Shown here: positions 1 through 9,753 of the stretch, in pieces
Position numbering within the stretch: the first letter of the stretch is position 1
Layout: each line of letters begins with the position of its first letter
Source of the DNA: CAVSWT01 sp963746735
GTDB lineage: Bacteria; Bacteroidota; Ignavibacteria; Ignavibacteriales; Ignavibacteriaceae
Direction: 5' to 3'
DNA length: 64,000 nt
Assembly (NCBI GenBank): GCA_963746735.1
Contig: CAVVCO010000024.1
Span: forward strand, 1-64,000
The notes under the pieces: model-generated
Database searches by the model: none
Seen by the model: only the letters and a program-made list of their open reading frames with translations
What the model was told of the DNA's origin: nothing
Made by a program: the position numbers and the translations under genes

Positions 1-17
1 AGGGTGAATGAGTTTTG

Positions 18-1280
18 TCAATTCACTATATTCATATTTTTAGTTTCTTTATTTACATCTTTTGATTTTCGCCTGACAAAAAATAGTATAACAATAACAA
101 CAATTAAAACTATAATTATAAGATACATCCAATTAAATCCGCCGGGATAAACTTCAGCATTCCATTTGGTTATATGATTTTCAATAGTATCTTTTTGTGC
201 TTCCGAAAGCATATTGTTATCAATTAAATAAGGCACCCAATTCGGCTTTACTTCACTAAACCAAACGCTATCTGTAAATGTTTTATAACTTTTCTCTGCG
301 TTCCCATTTCCTTTTACATCTACATTTTTAATTTCATCATTGATATAAGCAGTAATTGTATTGGTAAAATCTTCACCGCTGGAAAATCTGCTTAAAATTA
401 TATTATGCTGGTTAAATTTATCTCTAATTGAATTCCATATTTGCTGTATTAGAGCATCATGCCAATTTGTAAATGACGAATCTATTTCTTTTAGCTGATT
501 TACGTTTTGGCCTTTCCCTGAATAAATATCGACAATCTTTGGGCCGATGCTCTGCCAGAGACTGACAAAATCATTTTGCTGTTTTTTAATAGCTTCAATA
601 TCATCAGGGGTTAGAGTAGTTACTTTCACAAATTTTATATTATCATCAATTGATCTTTGTAAATTTGCAATGATATTATTTTTTCTGGCTTCAGAATATA
701 TATTTTGCTTTTCTTTAGATGAAAGAACTTTCGCTCCACGATACGGCGGCGGCATTAGGCTGTCAAGCATATTCATAACTAGATCATCTCTTTTTTTCAT
801 TGATGCTCTCAACTCGGCAATACTTTTTTCCAGTTGGGCAATCCTGCTTTTATCTGTTTTACTTTGTACTTCCAATATTTGAACCTGGCTTATCAATTCA
901 GCATTCTTGGCATTCAGTAAATCCACTTGTGACTGTAATTGTGTAACTTCAGTTTGGAGAACATCAATTTGTGAAAAATCCACCTTACGAAGTTTGAGTG
1001 TAGCTTTAAGATTTTCAAGTGATGATTCAAAATCTTCCGGGTAAAGGCTTTTATCTAATAAGTCTTTATTCTTAAGAAAATCTAAACGAAGCTGCCCTAT
1101 TTTATATTCTAAATTATTAAGCTCATTTAATGATGAAGCATTTTTTATTGACTGCTCAATTTTTTGCTTTTCATTTTTGAAGTTTTGAACAATAGCATAA
1201 TCTGATTGAGCTAATAGAGATGAGCTGGAAATTACCATCAATGAAATCAGAGTCAAAAAAATAAAATTTAACTTTTTCAT
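18..1280 (-). CDS. Secreted/membrane coiled-coil protein of unknown function
   Basis: I do not recognise a family. The 420-residue product starts with a signal peptide (about residues 1-25, basic start then a long hydrophobic run ending in LLAQ). Residues about 100-165 have a heptad-like pattern rich in Leu, Gln and Lys, which suggests a coiled coil. A single strong membrane helix lies near residues 385-403 and is followed by a basic tail (RRKSK), so the bulk of the protein is probably periplasmic with the C-terminus inside. The start overlaps the stop of the lipoprotein gene upstream by 4 bases, so the two are probably co-translated and may act together in the envelope. Function is unknown. 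Confidence 0.75.
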   Translation of the reverse strand: MKKLNFIFLTLISLMVISSSSLLAQSDYAIVQNFKNEKQKIEQSIKNASSLNELNNLEYKIGQLRLDFLKNKDLLDKSLYPEDFESSLENLKATLKLRKVDFSQIDVLQTEVTQLQSQVDLLNAKNAELISQVQILEVQSKTDKSRIAQLEKSIAELRASMKKRDDLVMNMLDSLMPPPYRGAKVLSSKEKQNIYSEARKNNIIANLQRSIDDNIKFVKVTTLTPDDIEAIKKQQNDFVSLWQSIGPKIVDIYSGKGQNVNQLKEIDSSFTNWHDALIQQIWNSIRDKFNQHNIILSRFSSGEDFTNTITAYINDEIKNVDVKGNGNAEKSYKTFTDSVWFSEVKPNWVPYLIDNNMLSEAQKDTIENHITKWNAEVYPGGFNWMYLIIIVLIVVIVILFFVRRKSKDVNKETKNMNIVN

Positions 1281-1735
1281 TTTTGTTCCTCCTCAACAAT
1301 GCCCTGGTCGTTTAAATTAACGTGATTTGAACCGTAAGTTAGTTCGATATAAGGAGGCCTTTGATTAAGTGCAGGGTTATTCATCTTTAATGAATCTGAA
1401 ATTTCAATTTTATTTTTCAACTTCAATGCGCCCTCTGCTGCACTAAAAACGTAAACATCCTTAAAGTTGTTTGCAGTCATAAAATAATAACCTTTGCTGT
1501 CTCTTATAACTCTCAATTCTTTGTTTTTATATCCCAAAGAATCACCGGTTTCCTGAAGGAAAAGTTCCTTCGTATTAAAAGAAATTGAGTACCTGTTTTC
1601 CTGTACATTGCCGTTGTCATCAACTTTTATGACTGACTCAACAGGCCATGAAAAATCTGCCGGCTGCAGCATAAGCATTGTGCAGGCGGGGATAAATAAA
1701 GTTGATAGCAAAAGAACAATTATGGGAAGCTTCAT
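1277..1735 (-). CDS. Small lipoprotein of unknown function
   Basis: The 152-residue product begins with a lipoprotein signal: a hydrophobic run followed by FIPAC, with the lipid-modified Cys at about residue 18. No known domain is recognised in the mature part, which looks beta-rich. The gene is followed with a 4-base overlap by a gene for a membrane-anchored coiled-coil protein, so they form a two-gene unit. A terminator-like hairpin separates it from the M48 protease gene upstream, so it is probably transcribed on its own. Confidence 0.7.
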   Translation of the reverse strand: MKLPIIVLLLSTLFIPACTMLMLQPADFSWPVESVIKVDDNGNVQENRYSISFNTKELFLQETGDSLGYKNKELRVIRDSKGYYFMTANNFKDVYVFSAAEGALKLKNKIEISDSLKMNNPALNQRPPYIELTYGSNHVNLNDQGIVEEEQK

Positions 1736-1916
1736 TATTAATAATCCTTTTAAAGTTGGTATTGAAAAATAAGCGTTTTAAATGTAGTAAACTCTTGCAC
1801 TTACCTATATGATAAAGATTAGTAAAATAATTTTATGTTAAAGTTATATTCGTCACATGAACTTGAAGGTTACTACATATTTGTTGATAAAAACGAATTG
1901 AATATTTAAAAATAAA

Positions 1917-1944
1917 AAAGCCTGAGAGTTGCATCACAGGCTTT
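1917..1944 (-). terminator. Rho-independent terminator after the M48 protease gene
   Basis: An 8-bp stem (AAAGCCTG paired with CAGGCTTT) with a 12-nt loop. Read on the minus strand it is followed by a T-rich tract (TTTTTTATTTTT). It lies just after the stop of the protease gene, which fits intrinsic termination. Confidence 0.8.
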
Positions 1945-1973
1945 ATATTGAGAATGGTCATAAGACTATTAAA

Positions 1974-2777
1974 TCATTTTTTATAATATGTCATTGCTTC
2001 AGGCAATTCTTTTTTAATATCATTTATCCTGGTATCATTAGCAGGGTGAGTGCTTAAAAATTCCGGGGGTGCTTGCCCGGCTTGTGCAGACATTCTTTGC
2101 CAGAAATCTACTGCTCCATTTGGATTGTAGCCAGCAATTGCCATAAATATTAATCCAAGATGATCTGCTTCACTTTCCTGCGTTCTGCTGAATGGAAGAA
2201 GAACACCGACTTGTGTGCCCAAACCAAAAGCAGTCATCCAAAGTTGTTGAGTTTGTGCGGGTTTGTTTTTGATTGCCTCAGAAAGAGCCATACCACCTAA
2301 CTGGGCTATTAAACCTTGACTCATTCTTTCACTACCATGTTCAGCAACTGCATGTGCTATCTCATGCCCCAGCACAACTGCCAAACCATTCTCATCTTTT
2401 GTAACCGGTAATATTCCGCTATATACAACTACTTTTCCACCGGGCATGCACCAGGCATTAACTTCAGGGCTTTCGACAAGATTGAATTCCCATTTATAAT
2501 CAGCCAATTGACTTGACATATTTTTAGAAGCAAAATATTTTTCAACACCAGCTTGAATATTCTTACCGACTTTTTGAACCATAGCTGTCGCGGCTTTATC
2601 ATTACTGATTTTATTATCTTTTAGAAACTGATCATACTGAGAAAAGCTCATGGAAAGCATTTGAGACTGAGGAATTAGATCCAGTTGTTTTCTTCCTGTG
2701 ATAGGAACGGTGCTGCACGAAAAAGCGAACAAGGATGCGAGTAAAATTAAAATCCAAAGGTTTTTCAGTTTAGCCAT
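1974..2777 (-). CDS. M48 family metalloprotease, lipoprotein (LoiP/BepA-like)
   Basis: A zinc metallopeptidase expected in the outer membrane or periplasm. A lipoprotein signal (FAFSC, Cys about residue 21) precedes the catalytic domain. The zinc motif HEIAH is at residues 138-142 and the third ligand region ESEAD at 201-205, in the M48 order. At 267 residues it matches the short single-domain LoiP/YcaL type and lacks the TPR tail of BepA. Members of this family degrade misfolded outer-membrane proteins; substrate here is unknown. It is followed by its own terminator and appears monocistronic. Confidence 0.9.
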   Translation of the reverse strand: MAKLKNLWILILLASLFAFSCSTVPITGRKQLDLIPQSQMLSMSFSQYDQFLKDNKISNDKAATAMVQKVGKNIQAGVEKYFASKNMSSQLADYKWEFNLVESPEVNAWCMPGGKVVVYSGILPVTKDENGLAVVLGHEIAHAVAEHGSERMSQGLIAQLGGMALSEAIKNKPAQTQQLWMTAFGLGTQVGVLLPFSRTQESEADHLGLIFMAIAGYNPNGAVDFWQRMSAQAGQAPPEFLSTHPANDTRINDIKKELPEAMTYYKK

Positions 2778-3070
2778 TTTTCCCTCAAATTAAGGTTTGA
2801 TATTATATGTAATAAAGATAATAGATAAAATTGATTTTCAAAAAGACGTAGGTCGCATTTAGCAGTATTTATTTATTGGGGCAGAATGAAAATAATATTT
2901 GAATCGATAAATAAGTGCCGGCAATTGTATTATTATTTTAATTAGATCATAGGCATCAAAAATATCTGAGTTACATTGTAATTAACTAATAAACTATGAT
3001 AGGGGAAATATTTAGGAGATGCCTATTAACATTATCAATTTAAGCACTCTGTAAAGCCGGCTTTATAAAT

Positions 3071-4423
3071 CTAACTGTTACTTACAATTCTTTCAACTGA
3101 CCTGGCAGCGTACTCAACTTCTTCAACTGTATTATAAAAATAAAAACTTAATCGGCAGCTTGCAGGAGGATCTAAATTTAAATCCCTGTGTGCAAGTGTT
3201 GCACAATGGCAGCCAGCTCTTGACTCCACTCCTACTTTGTTTAACTCTTCAGCGATATTCATTGGATTCCAACCATAAACATTGAAAGCTATAAGTCCAG
3301 TTCTTCTTTCAACGTTTTTTGGGCCATAAATAGTTATGCCTTCAATTTTACTTAGAATGTCCAAAGCTTTTTGTGTAAGAATTTTTAAATGATTTGTAAT
3401 CCTATCCATCGCCAGTTTAACTGTATGACTATTGATTTGTAAAGAACTTTGAAAATAAAGATGTCGATCGGGATTTAATGAAAGATCAAGAATTAATCTA
3501 AGAGCTTGAGCTGATATAATTGCTCCAAGAATATTAGGTGTTCCAGCAGAATATTTCCAGGGCAATATATTATAATCAACAAGTTCAGGTGATACCTGCC
3601 CTTCTGCTATCATATCTCCGCCATATAAGAATGGCCTTGCTTCTTGCAGTAAATGTTTTTTTGCACAAAGAACACCAATTCCGAAGGGCGCCAGTATTTT
3701 GTGAAATGAAAAAGTAAGATAATCAACATCTAAATATTGAAAATCAACATACGTGGATGGAACAAGCTGAGCTCCATCAACCAACATAAGTGACCTACAT
3801 TCACCGTTTGGCTGCATATATCCGCTTCTGTCAGCAATTTTTTTAATAATAGAAATTGGATTTTTAGTTCCAAAGAAATTCGAAGCCCCGGTGCAGCAAA
3901 CTAACTTTGTTTTTGAATCGACTAAATTTGCTAAGTGCCTTAAATCTAGTTCTCCCGTATCTGAATCAAATCTAACCAGCCGGCATTCGACATGGATATT
4001 AAATTTGGGAAGTATCTCTTTACACAATGCATACCACGGGACGTAGTTTGAGTTATGTTCCATCATTGTTGTAACCACATTGTCACCATCCCGAAACTCT
4101 GTAAGCATTGAATACATTACAGAATTAATAGCTTCAGTAGCATTCCGATATAAAACAATATTTTCACGGCTTGGGGCATTAATAAATTGTGCAATTGTAT
4201 CATACGATTCTTCAAATAATTTGGTTGTATGTTGAGAAGCGTCCGATTGGCCGCGATGAACATTTTCATAATTTTTTGCAAGCTCATAGTAAAGATTTAC
4301 AAGTTCGCGAGGAGGCTGTGTGCTTGCCGCATTGTTCGTTACGGTTCGACTTCCATCCGGGAAAAGAAAATGCTGACGAATAACATTAACATCAAGTGAA
4401 CTGGGACTCTTCCAAAATTTCAT
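3071..4423 (-). CDS. Class V aminotransferase, cysteine desulfurase-like (SufS/CsdA type)
   Basis: A PLP-dependent enzyme of the cysteine desulfurase/selenocysteine lyase group. I chose the ATG at 4423 because GGAG lies 6 bases before it; an in-frame ATG at 4456 would add 11 residues without an SD. In this numbering Asp216 and Gln219 (VDGAQ) should contact PLP, and His241-Lys242 (SFHKI) give the Schiff-base lysine. Near the C-terminus RAGCHCATLAH aligns with the catalytic-cysteine segment RAGHHCAQP of SufS, with an extra Cys in place of the first His. No suf or isc genes are adjacent, so a role outside Fe-S assembly is possible. The intergenic space to the T9SS gene upstream is short. Confidence 0.85.
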   Translation of the reverse strand: MKFWKSPSSLDVNVIRQHFLFPDGSRTVTNNAASTQPPRELVNLYYELAKNYENVHRGQSDASQHTTKLFEESYDTIAQFINAPSRENIVLYRNATEAINSVMYSMLTEFRDGDNVVTTMMEHNSNYVPWYALCKEILPKFNIHVECRLVRFDSDTGELDLRHLANLVDSKTKLVCCTGASNFFGTKNPISIIKKIADRSGYMQPNGECRSLMLVDGAQLVPSTYVDFQYLDVDYLTFSFHKILAPFGIGVLCAKKHLLQEARPFLYGGDMIAEGQVSPELVDYNILPWKYSAGTPNILGAIISAQALRLILDLSLNPDRHLYFQSSLQINSHTVKLAMDRITNHLKILTQKALDILSKIEGITIYGPKNVERRTGLIAFNVYGWNPMNIAEELNKVGVESRAGCHCATLAHRDLNLDPPASCRLSFYFYNTVEEVEYAARSVERIVSNS

Positions 4424-4462
4424 TTCATTCTCCAATTTTTTTGTTATGGGTATCAAAACAAA

Positions 4463-7400
4463 TTATTTAAGAAGTACTAATTTTTTTGTTTGTGTAAATG
4501 AACCGCTTTTTAATTGATAGAAGTAAACGCCGCTTGGTAGAGATGAATAATTATTCACCCCTGCATTTGTTGAAAATTCAACTTCATAAGTCCCGGGTTG
4601 TTTATTTTCATTAACGAGAGTGGCTACTTCTCTTCCAAGAATATCATATACTTTTAGTTGTACAGACGGGGCATGCCCCGTCTCTACTGAAGGAATGCTA
4701 TACTTTATTTTTGTAGTGGGATTAAATGGATTAGGATAGTTTTGATATAATTCGAATTTGGTTGGTGCTGATAACGATACTTCTACTTCCGGTGAATATT
4801 CAAAGCTTCCATCAAAATCTATTTGCTTTAATCTATATTTTACATTCCCTTGTTGTGTTGATTTATCTGTAAAAGAATATTGTTTTGTTGAAGTGCTGTT
4901 TCCATGTCCATTTACAAATCCAATTTTATTCCAGTTTATCTTATTGGGATTTGATGCCCCTTCCCTTTGGGAAGGGGTTGGGGATAGGCTTCTTTGAACT
5001 TCATAACCAAGATTATTTATTTCTGTGACTGTTGTCCAATTTAAATCAATTGAATAATCTGTTTCAGATTTTGCGGCAGTGAATGAAGTTATTTCAACGG
5101 GCATTAATTCATCATTTAAATATCTTAAAGCTAAAAATGATGAATACCCTGTTGAATCTGTTAAATAGCCGGTTACAATTATATTTCCATCGTCTTGAAG
5201 TTCAACTGAATTTGCAACTGAAATATCAGTTCCGATTTGTGTTATTACAATTCCATCATTACCAAATGCCGTATCTATTATACCTTCGGCGGAATATCTA
5301 ACTAATGCAATATTGTCTATTCCGGTTACTCTTGATGTGCCGGTTACTATTATTTTACCATCAGTCTGGATCGCTGCATCATTTGCGATATCAGTTGAAA
5401 CCCCTATCGCCGTTATTACTCTTCCGTTCGTTCCGAATGAACTGTCTATTATTCCATTTGTTTTATATCGAACTGTAGCAAAATCATTTTTAGCACCTTT
5501 TTTTGTATAACCTGCGGCAACAATCTTTCCATCATCTTGCAGCAATAAAGAATGAATTCTTTCATCCGAAGAACCAATTTGGGTAACTACTATCCCGGAC
5601 GTTCCAAATGTATTGTCAAAACTTCCATCAGAATTGAAACGAACTAAAGCAAAGTCATCATCAATACTATTATTAGTAAAACCTCCTAAAATTATTTTTC
5701 CATCATTTTGAATTACTGCAGAAACAGCCTGGTCATCCGAAAACAAAATAGGAGTAGTAACAATTCCGCCTGTCCCGAAAGTGTTATCTAAATGCCCGTT
5801 GGTATCATAGCGGGCTAATGCAAAATCATTGTTGGTTCCATTATTTGAAAAACCGGCAATAATTATTTTTCCGTCATCTTGTATTATTACAGAACGGGCT
5901 CTTTCATCAAATGTATCTATCTGGGTATTAACAACTCCGTTTATTCCGAAATATTTATCAAATGAACCATCAATGTTTAAACGGGCTAATTCAAAATTAT
6001 CGTTACTTCCATTATTCGAAAAACCAGCGGTTAATATTTTCCCATCTTTTTGTAAAGCAACAGAGAAAATACCTGCATTGTAACCCGCTAATGTAATAAT
6101 TTCGCCTCCATCTATTCCAAATGTATTATCTAAATTTCCACTTACATCATACCGCGCTAAAGTAAAAGATGTATTGACAGTATCACCAGAATAACCGCCT
6201 AAAATAATTTTACCATCTTTTTGAATAGCTGATGAAAGTGAAACATCAGTAATTTTTCCCAAAGGTGTAATTACTTTTCCATTTACTCCATAACTATCAT
6301 CTAAATCGCCATTAGTATTATATCGTACAAGCGCAAAATCTTCACCAGATCCTATAATAGAATAGCCAGCTGCTACAATTTTATCGTCATTTTGGATTAC
6401 TAAAGAAAAGCAATAATCATAAAGAGAACCGATTGGGGTAATTACCTCTCCATTTGTTCCAAAAGTATTATCTAAAGTTCCATTTTGATTATAACGAATT
6501 GTAACGAAATCGGTGTTGGTGTTTATAAAAGTATAACCAGAAGCAACTATTTTTCCATCACTTTGTATTGCTACACCAGTAGCAATATCATATGAGATAT
6601 CAACAGATGTTACAACTGTACCATTGCTTCCAAAAGTACTATCAACTGTACCATCAGGATTATATCTGATTATTGCGAAATCACCGTCAGAACTTCCGGC
6701 AGCAACTATTTTTCCGTCATTTTGAATAACTGCCGAATTAAGAGCGTCATCTCCTGAGCCAACGCGGGTAATTGTTACTCCATTCGTACCAAACAGACTA
6801 TCTACTGTTCCATCTTTCTTATAGCTAGCAATAAAAAAATCTTCATTAAAACCATTATATGTCTCGCCAACCACTAATATTTTTCCGTTACTTTGCATGA
6901 GAACTGTAGATACGGAACTATTAGTTGTTCCCATTACAATTCCATTAGACCCAAATGTTGAATCTAAATCTCCATTGAGTTTATAGCGGGCTATTGCAAA
7001 AGTTGAAAATAAGCTGCTAACAGCATAACCTGCGGCTAAAATTTTTCCATTATCTTGAATAGTGACAGAGGTCGCAAAATTAATTGCAATTCCAATATCA
7101 GTTGTTACAATTCCACTCGTTCCAAAGGTATTATCTAAAGATCCATCCTGGTTGTAACGTACTAAAGCAAATTCATCATGACTACCATTATTTGAATGCC
7201 CGGCTGCAATTATTTTTCCATCGATTTGTATTGCCACAGATGCAGGTATATCATCCCCAATACTTATTGGAGTGATAGCTATTCCATCCTTCCCGAAGTT
7301 ATTGTCAAGGGATCCATTTTTATTATAACGTACCAATGCAAAGTCATCGCCAGCATTAGTACGTGTATATCCAGCAGCAATGATTTTTCCATTAGATTGA

Positions 7401-7570
7401 ATTCCTATTGAACTTAATATCGCATAACTCTGAAAATTAAGTGTTGTAATTGCAATCCCATTTTTCCCAAAACTTGGATCTAATTGTCCTGCCTGAGGAT
7501 AAATTTCATTTGAGATTAAGAACAGAATTGTTGGAATAAGAATACTTATAAATTTTTTGCGATGTTTCAT
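4463..7570 (-). CDS. Secreted delta-60-repeat beta-propeller protein with T9SS type A sorting domain
   Basis: The 1035-residue product has a signal peptide (about 1-25), then about 14 copies of a roughly 63-residue repeat with the pattern DGKIIAAGY...FALVRYN..G.LD..FG..G, which is the delta-60 (DUF5122) beta-propeller repeat. A fibronectin-like segment follows, with LNWTTVTEINNLGYEVQRS, then the T9SS sorting domain beginning YQNYPNPFNPTT and ending TKKLVLLK. It should be exported by Sec, then passed through the outer membrane by T9SS and attached or released. Start: ATG at 7570 with AGAGGTGA just upstream, a strong SD. Two short palindromic elements lie within the coding sequence (4664-4683 and 4957-4977). 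Ligand or function unknown. Confidence 0.88.
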   Translation of the reverse strand: MKHRKKFISILIPTILFLISNEIYPQAGQLDPSFGKNGIAITTLNFQSYAILSSIGIQSNGKIIAAGYTRTNAGDDFALVRYNKNGSLDNNFGKDGIAITPISIGDDIPASVAIQIDGKIIAAGHSNNGSHDEFALVRYNQDGSLDNTFGTSGIVTTDIGIAINFATSVTIQDNGKILAAGYAVSSLFSTFAIARYKLNGDLDSTFGSNGIVMGTTNSSVSTVLMQSNGKILVVGETYNGFNEDFFIASYKKDGTVDSLFGTNGVTITRVGSGDDALNSAVIQNDGKIVAAGSSDGDFAIIRYNPDGTVDSTFGSNGTVVTSVDISYDIATGVAIQSDGKIVASGYTFINTNTDFVTIRYNQNGTLDNTFGTNGEVITPIGSLYDYCFSLVIQNDDKIVAAGYSIIGSGEDFALVRYNTNGDLDDSYGVNGKVITPLGKITDVSLSSAIQKDGKIILGGYSGDTVNTSFTLARYDVSGNLDNTFGIDGGEIITLAGYNAGIFSVALQKDGKILTAGFSNNGSNDNFELARLNIDGSFDKYFGINGVVNTQIDTFDERARSVIIQDDGKIIIAGFSNNGTNNDFALARYDTNGHLDNTFGTGGIVTTPILFSDDQAVSAVIQNDGKIILGGFTNNSIDDDFALVRFNSDGSFDNTFGTSGIVVTQIGSSDERIHSLLLQDDGKIVAAGYTKKGAKNDFATVRYKTNGIIDSSFGTNGRVITAIGVSTDIANDAAIQTDGKIIVTGTSRVTGIDNIALVRYSAEGIIDTAFGNDGIVITQIGTDISVANSVELQDDGNIIVTGYLTDSTGYSSFLALRYLNDELMPVEITSFTAAKSETDYSIDLNWTTVTEINNLGYEVQRSLSPTPSQREGASNPNKINWNKIGFVNGHGNSTSTKQYSFTDKSTQQGNVKYRLKQIDFDGSFEYSPEVEVSLSAPTKFELYQNYPNPFNPTTKIKYSIPSVETGHAPSVQLKVYDILGREVATLVNENKQPGTYEVEFSTNAGVNNYSSLPSGVYFYQLKSGSFTQTKKLVLLK
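4664..4683. repeat. 20-bp perfect palindrome inside the T9SS sorting domain
   Basis: AGACGGGGCATGCCCCGTCT is its own reverse complement. In frame it encodes most of the segment SVETGHAPSVQL between KYSIP and LKVYDILGRE of the sorting domain, a turn that in an uninterrupted copy in this window (polysaccharide deacetylase at 31673) is only ENKNN. It therefore looks like an in-frame insertion of a palindromic element. Confidence 0.7.
4957..4977. repeat. In-frame hairpin element, 9-bp stem and 3-nt loop
   Basis: CCCCTTCCC, loop TTT, GGGAAGGGG. On the coding strand it reads through as SPTPSQREGA within a fibronectin-like segment between VQRS and NWNKIGFV. Flanks and loop (AAA on the coding strand) resemble the elements at 7782 and 24875, so it appears to belong to the same family. 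Confidence 0.65.
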
Positions 7571-7596
7571 CGTTCACCTCTTATATATCATTTTCA

Positions 7597-9753
7597 TTAT
7601 TTGAGTAAAACCAATTTCTTTGCTTGTACTAATTGACCGACTTTAAGTTGATAGAAATAAACTCCGCTTGAGAGTTTTCTTCCATCAAATGTTACTTCGT
7701 AAGTGCCGGGCTGCTTATGTTCGTTGACGAGAGTTGTTACTTCTCTTCCGAGGATGTCGTATATTTTTAATTGTATTAAAGTCCCTCCTTTGGAGGGATT
7801 TAGGGAGGCTGGGATTGAATATTTTATTTTTGTTGTGGGATTAAATGGATTTGGATAATTTTGACATAAGATAAAATTTGTTGGAAGATTATTTTCCGTT
7901 TGACGTACTGAAGAAACAACTATCTCCAGCACTTTGAGTTTTCAGAATTGTCCCTGCATCGCCAGCCGCCCAGCCGGTATTTTCATCTAAAAAGAAAACC
8001 GTCCTAAAAGTTCTGCTTGTAGGCGGATATTGTAATTCCCAGTTTGTTCCGCCATTTGTAGTTCGAAGTATTTTCCCAAGTTCACCAACAACCCAACCAT
8101 TATTTGTATCAGTAAAATGAACAGAATAGAATTTTGTAAATACTCCGGCAATTGTGTTTAGTACTTGCGGCAACCATGTATTTCCGCCATCAGTTGTTTT
8201 AATTATTGTTGTGTCTGAACCGCATATCCAGCCAGTAGTGTTATTCACAAAACTAACAGAAAACAAATCAGATTTTACTCCGCTATTAACTGTATCCCAG
8301 GTGATCCCATCATTTGTCGTTTTATAAATTTCGCCTTTATCACCAATAACAATCCCAGTGCTATTATCAAAAAAAGTTATTGCATTAAAATCTCTGAAAG
8401 TGAATTGAGGAATTGTATCGAGTGTTGTTCCTCCATCAGTCGTTCTATACATTAAACCTTGATAACCGACAAACCATCCATTACTTGTATCAGAGAAGAA
8501 AACGCTGTTAAGGGTTTTGAATCCTTTGTTTGGATTTTTAATTTCCCAATCAATTCCTCCATTTGTAGTTTTAAGAATCTTTTCGCCATAACCGCATATC
8601 CAGCCATAATTATCATTAACAAATTTTATATCAGAATAAAAATCAGACTGGCTAAGAATTTGCGAATCCCAGTTTTCACCTCCATTTGTTGTACGCATAA
8701 AAGTTCCGTAATCACCCACGACCCAGCCATTATTTTCATCATTAAATAAAATTTTTTGAATTGCGTTAAATGTACCACTGCTTTTTTGGCTCCATGTTGC
8801 TCCGCCATCAGTTGTTACAAAAATAAATCCCCCATCGCCAACTGCTATCCCGTTGTTATAATCATAAAAATCTACTCGATTTAAATAAACATTAATCCCA
8901 ACCCATGTAGTATCCCAGGTTACCCCAGCATCAGTAGTTTTAATTGTGGTTCCATTTTGACCCACGACAAATCCAGTATTAGCATCAAGAAATTGTATAT
9001 CATATAAACGGTAGGGAGAATTGCTTGTTTGCGGATTCCAAGAAACACCGCCATCAGTTGTTTTGAGAATTGTTCCTTGAAAACCCACTGCCCAACCAGT
9101 ATTGTCATCAAGAAACCATACAGATTGAAGATCAACAGTTACACCGCTGGTTTGAGAATTCCAGGTTGTGCCTCCATCAGTTGTTGTTTGAATCCTTCCG
9201 ACTGAAGCAACACTGCAGCCATGATTTTCATTAGTAAAAAAGAATGCGTTAGAAGTATGATCAGTTACTTGTGTAACCTGATTCCAGGTAATTCCGCCAT
9301 CTGTTGTTTTAGATGTATTTCCTGTTCCATCAATCGCATAGCCTATATTTTCGTTTATAAAACTTATCCTATTAAAGAATACAAAATCTCTTATCTTATA
9401 TGAATTCCAGGATACACCTCCATCTGTTGTTTTAAAAACATTTGATCCGCAAACAGCCCATCCAAGTGATGCATTTAAGAAAGTACACATCTTTTATCTC
9501 GGGACTTAAACCTGTTCCACTTGTAAAAGAGCGATCAAAATTTGATAGAACTTCCCAATTCTCTCCTGAATCACTGCTTTTCAATAAAGTTCCATATCCA
9601 GAACCTGCAATAATATTATTAACATCGATATATTGAACGGTATAAATTGAATTTGCTTGCGGCATTGGGTTTTGCCAGAACCAGCCGTTCTGTGCCATTG
9701 TGACTGAACAACAACAAATGAACAGAAGACAAAGGAATTCTCTTAGATAGCAT
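7597..9753 (-). pseudogene. YCF48-like beta-propeller protein with T9SS sorting domain, broken by three +1 shifts
   Basis: One gene is split in three frames. The start is the ATG at 9753, preceded by GGAGGTGA, the best SD in the window. Skipping one base near 9741 joins MLSK to a signal peptide ending VTMAQ. Skipping one near 9475 joins KDVYFL to NASLGWAV, and one near 7912 joins ILKTQSAG to VVSSVRQ and the sorting domain (CQNYPNPFNPTT to KKLVLLK). The restored length is 717 residues exactly. The middle has about ten repeats of the type GWAVG..G.I.KTTDGG..W, as in YCF48/BNR propellers. It would be a secreted T9SS cargo; function unknown. The shifts may be sequencing error, since protein sequence is otherwise well kept. 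Without correction the main open frame is 7889-9490. Confidence 0.8.
7782..7798. repeat. In-frame hairpin element in the T9SS sorting domain, 7-bp stem
   Basis: TCCCTCC, 3-nt loop, GGAGGGA, with the flank CCTCCCTAAA on the coding strand. It is translated as SLNPSKGGTL between KYSIPA and IQLKIYDILGRE. It is the same insertion point as the palindrome at 4664 and the related element at 24875. Confidence 0.7.

Noticed and set aside
3049..3064. AAAGCCGGCTTT palindrome as terminator of the aminotransferase gene
   Set aside because: The arms leave no room for a loop and no T-run follows on the relevant strand.
4463..7570. Regular repeats of about 190 nt that could suggest a repeat array
   Set aside because: They are the DNA of the delta-60 protein repeats; spacing and variation follow codons, and there are no short direct repeats with unique spacers as in CRISPR.
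9440..9490. Programmed +1 frameshifting as a shared mechanism
   Set aside because: The sites have no common slippery codon, stop codon context or SD-like stimulator, and several are plain homopolymers. Error or decay is simpler, though I keep the one-way bias as a finding.
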